A DNA stretch of 64,000 nucleotides from the NCBI GenBank assembly GCA_035275405.1, contig DATEMU010000015.1, positions 372,001-436,000 on the forward strand, read 5' to 3'. Positions 37,808 to 45,844 of this stretch are shown piece after piece. Within the stretch, counting starts at the first letter, position 1. Every line of letters starts with the position of its first letter. This DNA comes from Phycisphaerae bacterium (GTDB lineage: Bacteria; Planctomycetota; Phycisphaerae; UBA1845; UTPLA1). The position numbers were made by a program, and so were the translations under genes. The notes beneath the pieces were generated by a model, which saw only the letters and a program-made list of their open reading frames with translations, did no database searches and was not told the DNA's origin.

Positions 37808-38038
37808 CTATTCACTTCCCGCCCGTTTGGTGGGCTTGAAACCGACGGCCAGCGCCGCCAGGAGGAACCCCCCCGCCAGGACGTATTCCACAATGGGCCT
37901 CTTTTCCGGGAGCAACTGGATGTTGCCGTCCTTTACGGACGGGTCGTTGATCTGCGCCCCCGCCACCGTCGTTGCGGCCGCCAGAAGCGCGGCCGACAAG
38001 ACCAGTCGCCGCGCCAGTAATCGGAATCGGTATTTCAT
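37808..38038 (-). CDS. Tiny exported membrane protein (first of a cluster)
   Basis: A 76-residue protein with a signal sequence (1-28, ending TTVAGAQ) and a second membrane helix (about 50-66, EYVLAGGFLLAALAVGF) followed by a lysine-rich tail. AGGATA 3-8 bases before ATG. It is the first of three closely packed genes (9 and 48 bp gaps) of small envelope proteins, presumably one operon. Confidence 0.6.
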   Translation of the reverse strand: MKYRFRLLARRLVLSAALLAAATTVAGAQINDPSVKDGNIQLLPEKRPIVEYVLAGGFLLAALAVGFKPTKRAGSE

Positions 38039-38118
38039 GCTATCCTGCCTATCGGATTGTACGCCGCCCTTGCGACCGTGCAATTGCTAAAGATGCAGTC
38101 GTGGGCGGTTGATTTCCC

Positions 38119-38655
38119 TCAGCAAGGGGCCGCCGGCCATACCGTCTCCAGCGAACGGCTCAGCTTCAGAAACTCGTCTCGGGGAATGCAGACGGTATCC
38201 CAGCTCTGCGAAAGCCGCTTGTAGTGTTTGGAATACTCCCCCACTGGGGCGAGCCAGAATCGATAGCGCCTACCCGAGAATCGCAGCACGTCATCATCGT
38301 CGAAGAGCGGAGGCGGCAGACCGTCCGGCTCGGCCAGCCAGTAGGCGAAGACAAAGACCGCCTCGTAGCCGTCGCCAAACAGCTCCTGCCAGGTGAGCAG
38401 GCCATCGACATCGGATCGCGTCACCCAGTTTTTCTGGCGGCAGTCGCCACTGTCGGTGCGCTGCGGAAACTTCCGCCCTTTGACATCGACAAGGCAGGCC
38501 GGTCCCGCGGCGGGATAGACGACATAGTCAAACGCCTTGGCCCCGGTCCGTCCCTTGACCATGTGCCGCACGTCCTCGACGGACACATACGGCGTCCCCC
38601 GGCGATCGAGGTAGGCCTCGAAGGCCAATTCATAATGACTGCGGCGGACCTTCAT
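38119..38655 (-). CDS. HYExAFE family protein
   Basis: A 178-residue protein opening with MKVRRSHYELAFEAYL, the motif that names the HYExAFE family of planctomycetes. It continues with VSVEDVRHMVKGRTGAKAFDYVVY, LVDVKGRKFPQ and WVTRSDVDGLLTWQELFG. The VDVKGRK element together with upstream D/E residues is reminiscent of a PD-(D/E)xK nuclease core, though I have no evidence of activity. It overlaps the hisS stop by 4 bases (ATGA), suggesting translational coupling to hisS. Confidence 0.8.
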   Translation of the reverse strand: MKVRRSHYELAFEAYLDRRGTPYVSVEDVRHMVKGRTGAKAFDYVVYPAAGPACLVDVKGRKFPQRTDSGDCRQKNWVTRSDVDGLLTWQELFGDGYEAVFVFAYWLAEPDGLPPPLFDDDDVLRFSGRRYRFWLAPVGEYSKHYKRLSQSWDTVCIPRDEFLKLSRSLETVWPAAPC

Positions 38656-39968
38656 TTGGCCGGCCCAAGGAATCGAATCGGCTCCGCGCACAATTCCTTT
38701 AAGGATACTTCGCGCTCGCCCCCCCCCGCCATGTTTTTTATTTTGACGACCTGTCGAACGCGCGTGTCTTCGCCGACGATCACGACGAATTGCGCGCCGA
38801 GCTTGTCGGCCAGCTTCATCTGTTTGCCAAAGGCCTGCGGCGCGTAGGAAAACTCCGTAGTGACACCTCCTCGCCGAAGATCCGCGACAATTCGATATAC
38901 GTGCGGGCGCATGCCGTCGATGGCGTCCGCGACAAACGCGAGCCCCCCCCGCCGCACCGCCCCGAGCAGTCCCTTCTCTTCCAGGATCAGCGACAACACC
39001 ACGTCGCCCATGCCGAAGCCGACCGCCGGCTCTTTGGACTTGCCCAGCTTGCCCAACAGGTCGTCATAGCGCCCCCCGCCGCAGATCGCCCGCTCTTTTT
39101 CCGAACGATCGTAAAACTCGAAGACCGGCCCGGTGTAGTACGCCAGGCCGCGGACGACGCGAAGATCAATCTTACAGAATTCTGTAATTCCAAAATTATC
39201 GAGAATGGTCATCAGCCGGCCGGTCTCGGCCACGGCTTCATCCAGCGCGGCGGTTCGCTCGCCGAGGCGTACTGCGACGGATTCCAGTTCAGCGAGGCCT
39301 TTGGCTGCCATCAACTCCGAAAGGGCTGCGGCCGAGAGATTCGTAGCAAACGCCCCATCCCAACGCCGGGCGAATTCGGCAGCATCGAGTTTGCCGGCTT
39401 TGTCCATCAAGGCGAAGGCCTGGTCGTGACGATCAGGGGCAATCCCCCCCGCCGCCAATAGTGCGGACATGAGCCGCCGATTGCTGATGTGCACCGCAAA
39501 ATCCGCGGCGGTCAGGCCAAGTTCGCGCAGCGCTTCGACGCCGACCAGGATGCACTCGGCGTCGGCCAGCGGATCGGCGGTCCCGATCACGTCGATATTC
39601 CACTGGTAGAACTCTCGGAGTCTCCCCCGCTGGACGTTCTCGCCCCGAAAGAGCGTCGGGATACTGAACCACTTGATTGGCTTGGGCAACGCGCTCACCT
39701 TCGCCGCCACCATCCGCGCCAGCGTCGGCGTCATCTCCGGCCGCAGGGCCAGCTCGCGTCCCCCGCTGTCGGTCAGGCGATAGAGCTGACCGACCAATTC
39801 CTCGCCGCTCTTTTCCCGGTAGAGGTCGAGGTATTCGAGCGTCGGACCCTCATACTCCTCGAAGCCGTGACGGATCGAGACGCGCCGCCAGACGTCAAAG
39901 ATATGCCGGATCGGCGCGAGCAGCTCCGGGTACAGATCGCGCGTTCCCTTGACACCTTGAATCTTCAT
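38652..39968 (-). CDS. hisS: Histidyl-tRNA synthetase
   Basis: A 438-residue class II synthetase charging tRNA-His. Motifs: KGTRDLYPE at the N-terminus, motif 2 FRGENVQRGRLREFYQWNIDVIG, LRPEMTPTLARMVAA, the His A-like RGLAYYTGPVFEFYD (usual Asp is Ala here), GGGRYDDLLGKLG and motif 3 VGFGMGDV. The anticodon-binding domain fills the C-terminal 90 residues (VYRIVADLRRGGVTTEF, GAQFVVIVGEDTRVRQVVKIKNM). The downstream HYExAFE gene overlaps its stop. Confidence 0.96.
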   Translation of the reverse strand: MKIQGVKGTRDLYPELLAPIRHIFDVWRRVSIRHGFEEYEGPTLEYLDLYREKSGEELVGQLYRLTDSGGRELALRPEMTPTLARMVAAKVSALPKPIKWFSIPTLFRGENVQRGRLREFYQWNIDVIGTADPLADAECILVGVEALRELGLTAADFAVHISNRRLMSALLAAGGIAPDRHDQAFALMDKAGKLDAAEFARRWDGAFATNLSAAALSELMAAKGLAELESVAVRLGERTAALDEAVAETGRLMTILDNFGITEFCKIDLRVVRGLAYYTGPVFEFYDRSEKERAICGGGRYDDLLGKLGKSKEPAVGFGMGDVVLSLILEEKGLLGAVRRGGLAFVADAIDGMRPHVYRIVADLRRGGVTTEFSYAPQAFGKQMKLADKLGAQFVVIVGEDTRVRQVVKIKNMAGGGEREVSLKELCAEPIRFLGPAK

Positions 39969-40053
39969 GCGGCGAATCCCGAGTGGACGGAGCCGATTCT
40001 AGAAATGCCCTCCCGATGCGTCAAAGGTTGATGCACGCCGTTATACTCGCCAC

Positions 40054-40653
40054 ATGCGCGTCATCGCCGGAGAGTTTCGCAGACGATCGTTGGAGGCCCC
40101 GCCGGGTTGCGGCACCCGGCCCATCCTCGATCGCGTCAAAGTCGCCCTGTTCGACTGGCTCGGTGCGCGGCTGGCGCAGCCGGGGCATCTGCCCCCCTTG
40201 GCCGTCCTCGACATCTTCAGCGGCGGAGGAAGTCTGGGCATTGAGGCCTTGTCGCGGGGTGCGGCGACCTGCGTCTTTGTCGAGTCCGACCAGGCGGCGC
40301 TTCGCTGTCTCCAATCAAACCTGGAAAAACTCGGGTTGGTCAAGCGAACCCGTGTATGGCCGGAGCCCGCCGAGCGGGCCGAGCCTCGACCGCTCGCCGC
40401 CGAGGCCTTTGGGCTGATCTTTCTCGATCCCCCCTACCGGCTCAGCGAGGATGTGGCGCCGAATTCCATCATGGGCCGATTGCTCGGAAAACTCGGCGCG
40501 AGCGTGCCGGTCGCGCCCGACGCGCTGGCTTATTGGCGGCACGACGCGGCCCTCGCCTTGCCTCCGGAGCTGCCCGGTGGCTGGGCTTCGATGGACCGTC
40601 GCGTCTGGGGTACGATGGCGATTACGTTGCTGGCCCGTACAGCGACAATGTAA
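40054..40653 (+). CDS. rsmD: 16S rRNA (guanine966-N2)-methyltransferase RsmD
   Basis: A 199-residue SAM-dependent methyltransferase of the RsmD family. MRVIAGEFRRRSLEAPPG, TRPILDRVKVALFDWL, LDIFSGGGSLGIEALSRGA (SAM site), VFVESDQAALRCLQSNL and the catalytic FLDPPYRL are all family hallmarks. It methylates G966 of 16S rRNA in 30S assembly. It is divergent from hisS, with 85 bp between. Confidence 0.93.
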   Translation: MRVIAGEFRRRSLEAPPGCGTRPILDRVKVALFDWLGARLAQPGHLPPLAVLDIFSGGGSLGIEALSRGAATCVFVESDQAALRCLQSNLEKLGLVKRTRVWPEPAERAEPRPLAAEAFGLIFLDPPYRLSEDVAPNSIMGRLLGKLGASVPVAPDALAYWRHDAALALPPELPGGWASMDRRVWGTMAITLLARTATM

Positions 40654-40672
40654 AACCGCCAGGAACGCCCAA

Positions 40673-41380
40673 ATGCCTTTCCGAACGCACTTCAAGTCGC
40701 CCTGTTTTTTTTCCATCCTGTGCACTCTGTTCGCCGTGGGATGTGCCGCGCCCGAAGAAAGTGTCCGACCGGGCGTGAATCAGGAATACCAGGAGACGCC
40801 GCTGCCGACGTGGGTGGAACGATTCGAGTCCGAGAGCCGCGAAATCTATCGGGAGCGCGAACGAATCGCCCGGGCGGCGGGGATTCAGGAAGGCATGCAC
40901 GTTGCGGACGTCGGCGCGGGAACGGGCATCTTCGTCGAAATATTCGCAAAGGCCGTCGGTGCGACGGGACGCGTCTATGCGGGCGACATCAAGACCGAAT
41001 TCGTGGAGAGGATCGAGAAGGAGGCGCGGTCTCGCGGCCTTGACAACGTCACGACCGTCCTGGGGGCCGAGCGCTCGGCGAATCTTCCCGCCGGGTCAAT
41101 TGACCTGGCCTTCGTCTGCGACACGTATCACCATTTTGAATACCCCCGAAGCATGCTGGCATCGATCCGCCGCGCGCTGAAACCGGGCGGAACGCTCGTC
41201 ATCGTTGATTTTGAGCGTATCCCCGGAAAGAGCCGAGCGTGGGTCCTGGACCACGTCCGCGCCGGCAAGGAGGAGGTCATCAAGGAGATCGAGGCGGCGG
41301 GATTCGACCTCGTCGACCAGCCCGCGACGCCGTTCCTCACGGAAAATTACCTGCTTCGATTTCGCAAGAAAGGCCGCTAA
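40673..41380 (+). CDS. Lipoprotein with class I SAM-methyltransferase domain
   Basis: A 235-residue protein. The leader MPFRTHFKSPCFFSILCTLFAVGC ends in a lipobox (AVGC, Cys24), so it is predicted to be exported and lipidated. Residues 65-230 are a UbiE/Methyltransf_11-type Rossmann domain: HVADVGAGTGIFVEIFAKAVG, VYAGDIKTEFVERI, DLAFVCDTYHHFEYP, KPGGTLVIVDFERIPG. SAM is not normally available outside the cytoplasm, so the role is puzzling. It follows rsmD by 19 bp and precedes the polyA polymerase/CCA gene by 14 bp, probably one operon. Confidence 0.85.
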   Translation: MPFRTHFKSPCFFSILCTLFAVGCAAPEESVRPGVNQEYQETPLPTWVERFESESREIYRERERIARAAGIQEGMHVADVGAGTGIFVEIFAKAVGATGRVYAGDIKTEFVERIEKEARSRGLDNVTTVLGAERSANLPAGSIDLAFVCDTYHHFEYPRSMLASIRRALKPGGTLVIVDFERIPGKSRAWVLDHVRAGKEEVIKEIEAAGFDLVDQPATPFLTENYLLRFRKKGR

Positions 41381-41394
41381 TCGATCGCGCCGGA

Positions 41395-42651
41395 ATGAAG
41401 AAACGCCTCGACAACCCCCGACCGGCCACCACCCCGCACGCCGCGGCGATAAGCGTCGTGCGTCATTTGCAGGCCGCCGGCCATGTCGCGCTGTTCGCCG
41501 GCGGCTGCGTCCGCGACATGGTGATGAAGAAGCAACCGAGCGATTACGATGTGGCGACGAGCGCGGAGCCGCGTGAGGTTGTCCGCCTCTTTCGCCGCAC
41601 ACAACAGGTCGGGGCCAAGTTTGGCGTGGTGCTCGTGCGGATCGGCCGCCATGCGATCGAAGTCGCCACTTTTCGACGGGACGTGAACTACCAGGATGGT
41701 CGGCATCCCACAGCCGTGCAGTTCACCGACGCCCGCGAGGACGCGATCCGCCGGGACTTCACCATCAACGGGATGTTCTACGACCCCATCAAGCGGGAGG
41801 TCGTGGATTACGTCGAGGGGCGCGCGGACCTCAAGAAAAAAGTCGTCCGCGCGATCGGCGACCCGGCACAGCGCTTTGCAGAGGACCACCTGCGGCTGCT
41901 CCGCGCGATCCGCTTTGCCGGCAGGCTGGATTTCGAGATTGACCCGGCGACATGGGCGGCCATCCGCGCGAATGCCCCGAAGATCATCGACATCAGTCCG
42001 GAACGAATCCGCGAGGAACTCGACGCGATGCTCAGCCATCCCAGTCGGGCCCGCGCTTTTCGGCTCATCGTGGAAAGTGGACTCCTGCCGCATCTCTGGC
42101 CGCGGGCCAAAGACATCGCGGCCAGTACGTTGATGTCGCGCGACATCCTCGCCGCGCTCCCCGCCGAGGCATCGTTCGATCTCGCCCTGACGGCGATCCT
42201 GCACACGCTGCGTCCCTTCGAGGCCGGGGAGGTCTGCGACAATCTGCGGTGCAGCAACCAGACCAAGCGGACCGTCAGTTGGCTGCTCGCCCATCTGACC
42301 GACCTCGACGAACCGAAAAGGGTCACGCTTGCCGACCTCAAGCTGCTCATGGCCGATCCAGCCTTTCCGGACCTGCTGCGGCTCCTGGCGGCGCGGCTCG
42401 AAGCCGCTGGCCTCCCCCCCACCGCGTACAAAAAGATTTCCACGAGGGCGAAGCGCATCCCCCCCACCGCCGTGGCCCCCCCACCGCTCGTCTCGGGGAC
42501 CGATCTCATGCGGCTTGGTCAAAAGCCGGGGCCTCTTTATAAGAAGGTCCTCGATCGTGTGTACTACGCCCAGCTCAACGGTGATGTGAAGAAAAAGTCT
42601 GAGGCGATGGCCCTGGCGCGACGGGTCGTGGACGAGGTGAAGTCAAAATGA
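41395..42651 (+). CDS. CCA tRNA nucleotidyltransferase / poly(A) polymerase
   Basis: A 418-residue class II nucleotidyltransferase. The head has LFAGGCVRDMVM (GGxxRD), the catalytic DYDVAT (DxD) and the neck RDFTINGMFYDP and RFAEDHLRLLRAIRFAGRL. These fit both bacterial CCA-adding enzymes and PcnB. Neither tRNA gene in the window encodes CCA, so a CCA enzyme is needed by the cell, but this particular gene cannot be told apart from PcnB by eye. The C-terminal part is helical. The downstream M28 peptidase overlaps its stop by 4 bases (ATGA). Confidence 0.88.
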   Translation: MKKRLDNPRPATTPHAAAISVVRHLQAAGHVALFAGGCVRDMVMKKQPSDYDVATSAEPREVVRLFRRTQQVGAKFGVVLVRIGRHAIEVATFRRDVNYQDGRHPTAVQFTDAREDAIRRDFTINGMFYDPIKREVVDYVEGRADLKKKVVRAIGDPAQRFAEDHLRLLRAIRFAGRLDFEIDPATWAAIRANAPKIIDISPERIREELDAMLSHPSRARAFRLIVESGLLPHLWPRAKDIAASTLMSRDILAALPAEASFDLALTAILHTLRPFEAGEVCDNLRCSNQTKRTVSWLLAHLTDLDEPKRVTLADLKLLMADPAFPDLLRLLAARLEAAGLPPTAYKKISTRAKRIPPTAVAPPPLVSGTDLMRLGQKPGPLYKKVLDRVYYAQLNGDVKKKSEAMALARRVVDEVKSK

Positions 42652-44006
42652 AGCGAATTGTGCCAGGCGTCGCTGTATTGATTGGGTGGATGGCGTTGAC
42701 CGGCTGCGCGCCTCCCGGCGACCCCATGATCCACAAGATCGTGAGCGATATCTCCGAGGAGAACATCCGGCAGAGCGTGGAAAAGCTGGCTTCGTTCGGC
42801 ACGCGGCACACGCTCAGCGACGTAACGAGCGCGGCGCGCGGCATTGGAGCCGCCCGGTACTGGATCAAGGCGGAATTCGATCGTTATGCGGCGGACAGCG
42901 GCGGCCGGCTCGTGGTCGAGACGCAGTCTTTCATCGCCCCGCCGGACGGCAAGCGGGTGAATCGCGATGTCGAGATCGTCAATATCGTCGCCACGCTGCC
43001 CGGCAAGGACTCCGACTCACGCGATCGCATTTACCTGGTCAGCGGCCACTACGACTCGATTTGCAGCGACGTCATGGACTCTGCCAGCGACGCCCCGGGG
43101 GCCAACGACGACGCCAGCGGTGTGGCCGCGGTCCTGGAGTTGGCCCGCGTGATGTCGAAGCATGAGTTCGATGCGACGCTGGTCTTCGCCGCGGTTGCGG
43201 GCGAGGAGCAGCGGTTGATCGGCTCGGACTACATGGCCAAAGAGTTTCGAAAGCGTGATGTAAACATCGCCGGGATGTTCACCAACGACATCATCGGCAA
43301 CACGGTGGGCGGCAACGGGGTGCTCGATCGCACGCATGTCCGCGTCTTCTCCGAGGGCGTGCCGATCACGGAAAGCACCGAGGAACAGAAAAAGGAGCGG
43401 ATGGACACGGGCAATGAGAACGACTCACCCGCGAGGCAGCTCGCTCGCTATATCGATACGATCGCCGGCGAATACGTGCCGGGTTTAGACGTGGTGATGA
43501 TCTACCGGCGGGATCGATTCCTGCGAGGCGGGGATCACAAGTCGTTCTCCGAACAGGGCTATCCCGCAGTGCGCTTCACCGAGATGAACGAGGACTACCG
43601 CCGCCAGCACCAGAATGTCCGCGTCGAAGGCGGCGTGCAGTACGGCGACCTGCCGCAGTTTGTCGATTATGGCTACGTCGCGCAGGTCGCCCGCGTGAAC
43701 GCGGCGGCCCTGGTGAGCCTGGCCCTGGCCCCGGCCCCGCCGGCGAATCTGCGTGTATTGACCGAGAAGTTGGAAAATACGACGAGGCTGGAATGGGACG
43801 TCGGCAAAGAGCATGACCTGGAGGGCTACGAAGTCGTTTGGCGCGAGACGACCGCCCCGCAGTGGCAGCACACTATGGACGTCGGGCCCTCCACTGGTTG
43901 CACGCATCCGCTGTCCAAGGACAACTACATCTTCGGCGTCCGCAGCGTGGACAAGACGGGTCTCCGGAGCGTCGTGGCCTATCCGCGGCCGTGGAAGCCG
44001 GAGTAA
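42648..44006 (+). CDS. M28 family metallopeptidase lipoprotein with fibronectin-like tail
   Basis: A 452-residue exported zinc aminopeptidase. The leader MKRIVPGVAVLIGWMALTGC carries a lipobox. Zinc and catalytic residues are in VSGHYDSI (His, Asp), DAPGANDDASGVAAVLELAR (Asp), AVAGEEQRLIGS (Glu-Glu), TNDIIGNT (Asp) and GGDHKSF (His). The last 90 residues (APPANLRVLTEKLENTTRLEWD, GYEVVWRETTAPQW) look like a fibronectin type III domain. It overlaps the preceding gene by 4 bases. It likely degrades peptides at the cell surface or in the periplasm. Confidence 0.9.
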   Translation: MKRIVPGVAVLIGWMALTGCAPPGDPMIHKIVSDISEENIRQSVEKLASFGTRHTLSDVTSAARGIGAARYWIKAEFDRYAADSGGRLVVETQSFIAPPDGKRVNRDVEIVNIVATLPGKDSDSRDRIYLVSGHYDSICSDVMDSASDAPGANDDASGVAAVLELARVMSKHEFDATLVFAAVAGEEQRLIGSDYMAKEFRKRDVNIAGMFTNDIIGNTVGGNGVLDRTHVRVFSEGVPITESTEEQKKERMDTGNENDSPARQLARYIDTIAGEYVPGLDVVMIYRRDRFLRGGDHKSFSEQGYPAVRFTEMNEDYRRQHQNVRVEGGVQYGDLPQFVDYGYVAQVARVNAAALVSLALAPAPPANLRVLTEKLENTTRLEWDVGKEHDLEGYEVVWRETTAPQWQHTMDVGPSTGCTHPLSKDNYIFGVRSVDKTGLRSVVAYPRPWKPE

Positions 44007-44056
44007 GGCAGGTTCCACCCGCCGCGAACACCAGCAGATTGCGAAATCGAGCGAGT

Positions 44057-44076
44057 GCGGGTAGAGCCCGCCCTAC
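44057..44076. repeat. REP-like palindrome at a gene end
   Basis: GCGGGT-AGA-GCCCGCCCTAC. It supplies the stop codon (44075-44073) of the exported NADAR gene on the minus strand. Same family as at 5748 and 30792. Confidence 0.55.
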
Positions 44077-44594
44077 TTTTCAGCACGAAGCTCCGCTCGA
44101 ACTTTCATCAGAATCTTCCCGAGATGATTCTCCCCCTGACCGTCGCAGACGCCCCAGAAACGATCGCCCCAGGTGTTTCCTTCGATCAGTTCGGCGTCGC
44201 CGGTCGCCAGAAGTTTCTCGCGCAGGTCGGCGTGGTGCGTGAACTTGTAGCGCACGCAATCCTCCATGACACCGATCTTGACCTGCTCCCAGTCGGGTCG
44301 TAGCCGCAGCGCCCTCCCCGCCCGCTTGGCATCGCCGGGCTCCACGATTGCCGCAATCCGCCGCCGCTCGGCCATGTCCAAGGTTTTGGCCGCTTGATAG
44401 GCGTGCTCGACGCTGGAGAAGGTAATGTTCTCATACTCGACGACCGCGGGCCAGAAGTTGGAGAGGAAGCGGTACTCACCAAAAAACGAGCTAATCGGCG
44501 CGGGACTAGACTGAGCGCCCGATTGGGGATCTGGCTGAGAACAGCTCGAAACCGAGATTAAGGCCGCGATCGCAAGCCACCGCGCGGCATTCAT
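44073..44594 (-). CDS. NADAR-domain protein with a lipoprotein signal
   Basis: A 173-residue protein. Residues 1-19 (MNAARWLAIAALISVSSC) form a lipobox-type signal. The rest is a NADAR (YbiA) domain: FFGEYRFLSNFWPAVVEYENITFSSVEHAYQAAKTLD, RALRLRPDWEQVKIGVMEDCVRYKF, LLATGDAELIEGNTWGDRFWG, GENHLGKILM. NADAR enzymes are normally cytosolic N-glycosidases acting on riboflavin intermediates or ADP-ribose, so export is unusual. The start overlaps the stop of the upstream aminotransferase by 4 bases (ATGA). The stop codon lies in a REP-like repeat. Confidence 0.85.
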   Translation of the reverse strand: MNAARWLAIAALISVSSCSQPDPQSGAQSSPAPISSFFGEYRFLSNFWPAVVEYENITFSSVEHAYQAAKTLDMAERRRIAAIVEPGDAKRAGRALRLRPDWEQVKIGVMEDCVRYKFTHHADLREKLLATGDAELIEGNTWGDRFWGVCDGQGENHLGKILMKVRAELRAEK

Positions 44595-45805
44595 TGTCCA
44601 GCCCACTTTCGTAGCCGTTGGTGTGCATCCTCGAGCGTCTCAATCTTCTTGCAAAACGCAAACCGCACCTGCCGGTGGCCGAGGCTGGCCGGGTTGTAGA
44701 AGCTGCTGCCGGGGACGGTCGCGACGCCGGCGTCCTTGACGAGCCGCAGGGCGAAGGCGGTGTCGTCCTCGCCGGGGCGGGCGAACCGATCGATATTCAC
44801 CATGATGTAGTACGCCCCCTCGGGATAGAAGCCCTCGAAGCCAATCTCCTTCAGGGCTGACCACATCACACTCCGCCGTTCCGCATACTCGGCGGCAAGC
44901 TGTTCATAAAAACTTCGCGGCAACCGCAGCGCCGCCGCGCCGGCGACCTGCAACGGGTGCGGCGCGCCGACCGTCAGGAAATCGTGCACCTTGCGGATTG
45001 CCGCCGTGATCTCCTTGGACGCGATCGCCCACGCGACCCGCCAGCCGGTCATGCTGTAAGTCTTGGAGAGGCCGCTGATGGTCACCGTTCGCTCGGCCAT
45101 TCCGGGCAGCGTAGCCAGCGAGACGTGCGGTCGCCCGTCGTAGAGGATGTGCTCGTAGATCTCGTCGGTGAAAGCCAGCACGTCGTGCTTTATGCACAGG
45201 TCGGCGATGAACTGCAGATCCGCGCGGGTATAGACTTTGCCGGTCGGGTTGTTCGGCGTGTTGACAATGATGCCGCGGGTTCTTGAGTTGAAGGCGGCGG
45301 CGAGTTCGTTTTGGTCGAATCGAAAGCCTGGACGTCCGCCGGGGACGGCGGACGCTACAGGATGCAGTGTCACATAGCGCGGCACTGCCCCGCAGAGGAT
45401 CGTGTCGGCCCCGTAGTTCTCGTAGAACGGCGACGTGACGATCACCTCGTCGCCGGGATCAATCGTCGCCAGGAGCGACGCGATCATCGCCTCCGTCGTC
45501 CCGCAGCAGATCGTGACCTGCGTGTTCGGATCAATCTCCATCCCCTGGAACCAGCGGACCTTCTCGGCCAGGGCCTCCACCATCTGCGGAGCACCCCACG
45601 TCCGCGCGTATTGATTGAACCCGTCGCGAATCGCCTTGATCGCGGCCTCCTGCAACTCCGGCGGCGTCGGAAAGTCGGGGAATCCCTGGGCGAGGTTGAC
45701 GCCGTGATGCGCGAGGCAGACCTGCGTCATCTTGCGGATGACGGATTCCTCGAACAAAGCGGCCTTTTTCGAGATGTAACGGCGAATCCCTTCCCGGTCA
45801 GCCAT
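44591..45805 (-). CDS. Class I/II PLP aminotransferase (kynurenine/methionine aminotransferase-like)
   Basis: A 404-residue fold-type I aminotransferase. Motifs: NLAQGFPDFPTPPELQ, the Y/F-x-N-Y-G region, NTPNNPTGKVYTRADL (Asn), FTDEIYEHILYDGR (Asp, Tyr), and SGLSKTYSMTGWRVAW with the PLP Lys. It resembles methionine aminotransferase YbdL or kynurenine aminotransferase. Between YVTLHP and FRFDQNEL lies an extra segment (VASAVPGGRPG) encoded by a perfect palindrome at 45333-45354. Divergent to mutS with 39 bp between. Confidence 0.9.
   Translation of the reverse strand: MADREGIRRYISKKAALFEESVIRKMTQVCLAHHGVNLAQGFPDFPTPPELQEAAIKAIRDGFNQYARTWGAPQMVEALAEKVRWFQGMEIDPNTQVTICCGTTEAMIASLLATIDPGDEVIVTSPFYENYGADTILCGAVPRYVTLHPVASAVPGGRPGFRFDQNELAAAFNSRTRGIIVNTPNNPTGKVYTRADLQFIADLCIKHDVLAFTDEIYEHILYDGRPHVSLATLPGMAERTVTISGLSKTYSMTGWRVAWAIASKEITAAIRKVHDFLTVGAPHPLQVAGAAALRLPRSFYEQLAAEYAERRSVMWSALKEIGFEGFYPEGAYYIMVNIDRFARPGEDDTAFALRLVKDAGVATVPGSSFYNPASLGHRQVRFAFCKKIETLEDAHQRLRKWAGQ
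45333..45354. repeat. Palindrome inserted in a coding sequence
   Basis: CGTCCGCCG-GGGA-CGGCGGACG, a perfect 9+9 inverted repeat in frame within the aminotransferase gene. It codes for part of VASAVPGGRPG, at a variable loop of the family. Confidence 0.6.
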
Positions 45806-45844
45806 GAAGGCGTAATATAGCGGCCGGAGCAGGAGAGCAAGCCG

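Noticed and set aside
45330..45370. An IS element or integration scar in the aminotransferase
   Set aside because: Only a 22-bp palindrome is present, with no transposase, longer ends or target duplication.
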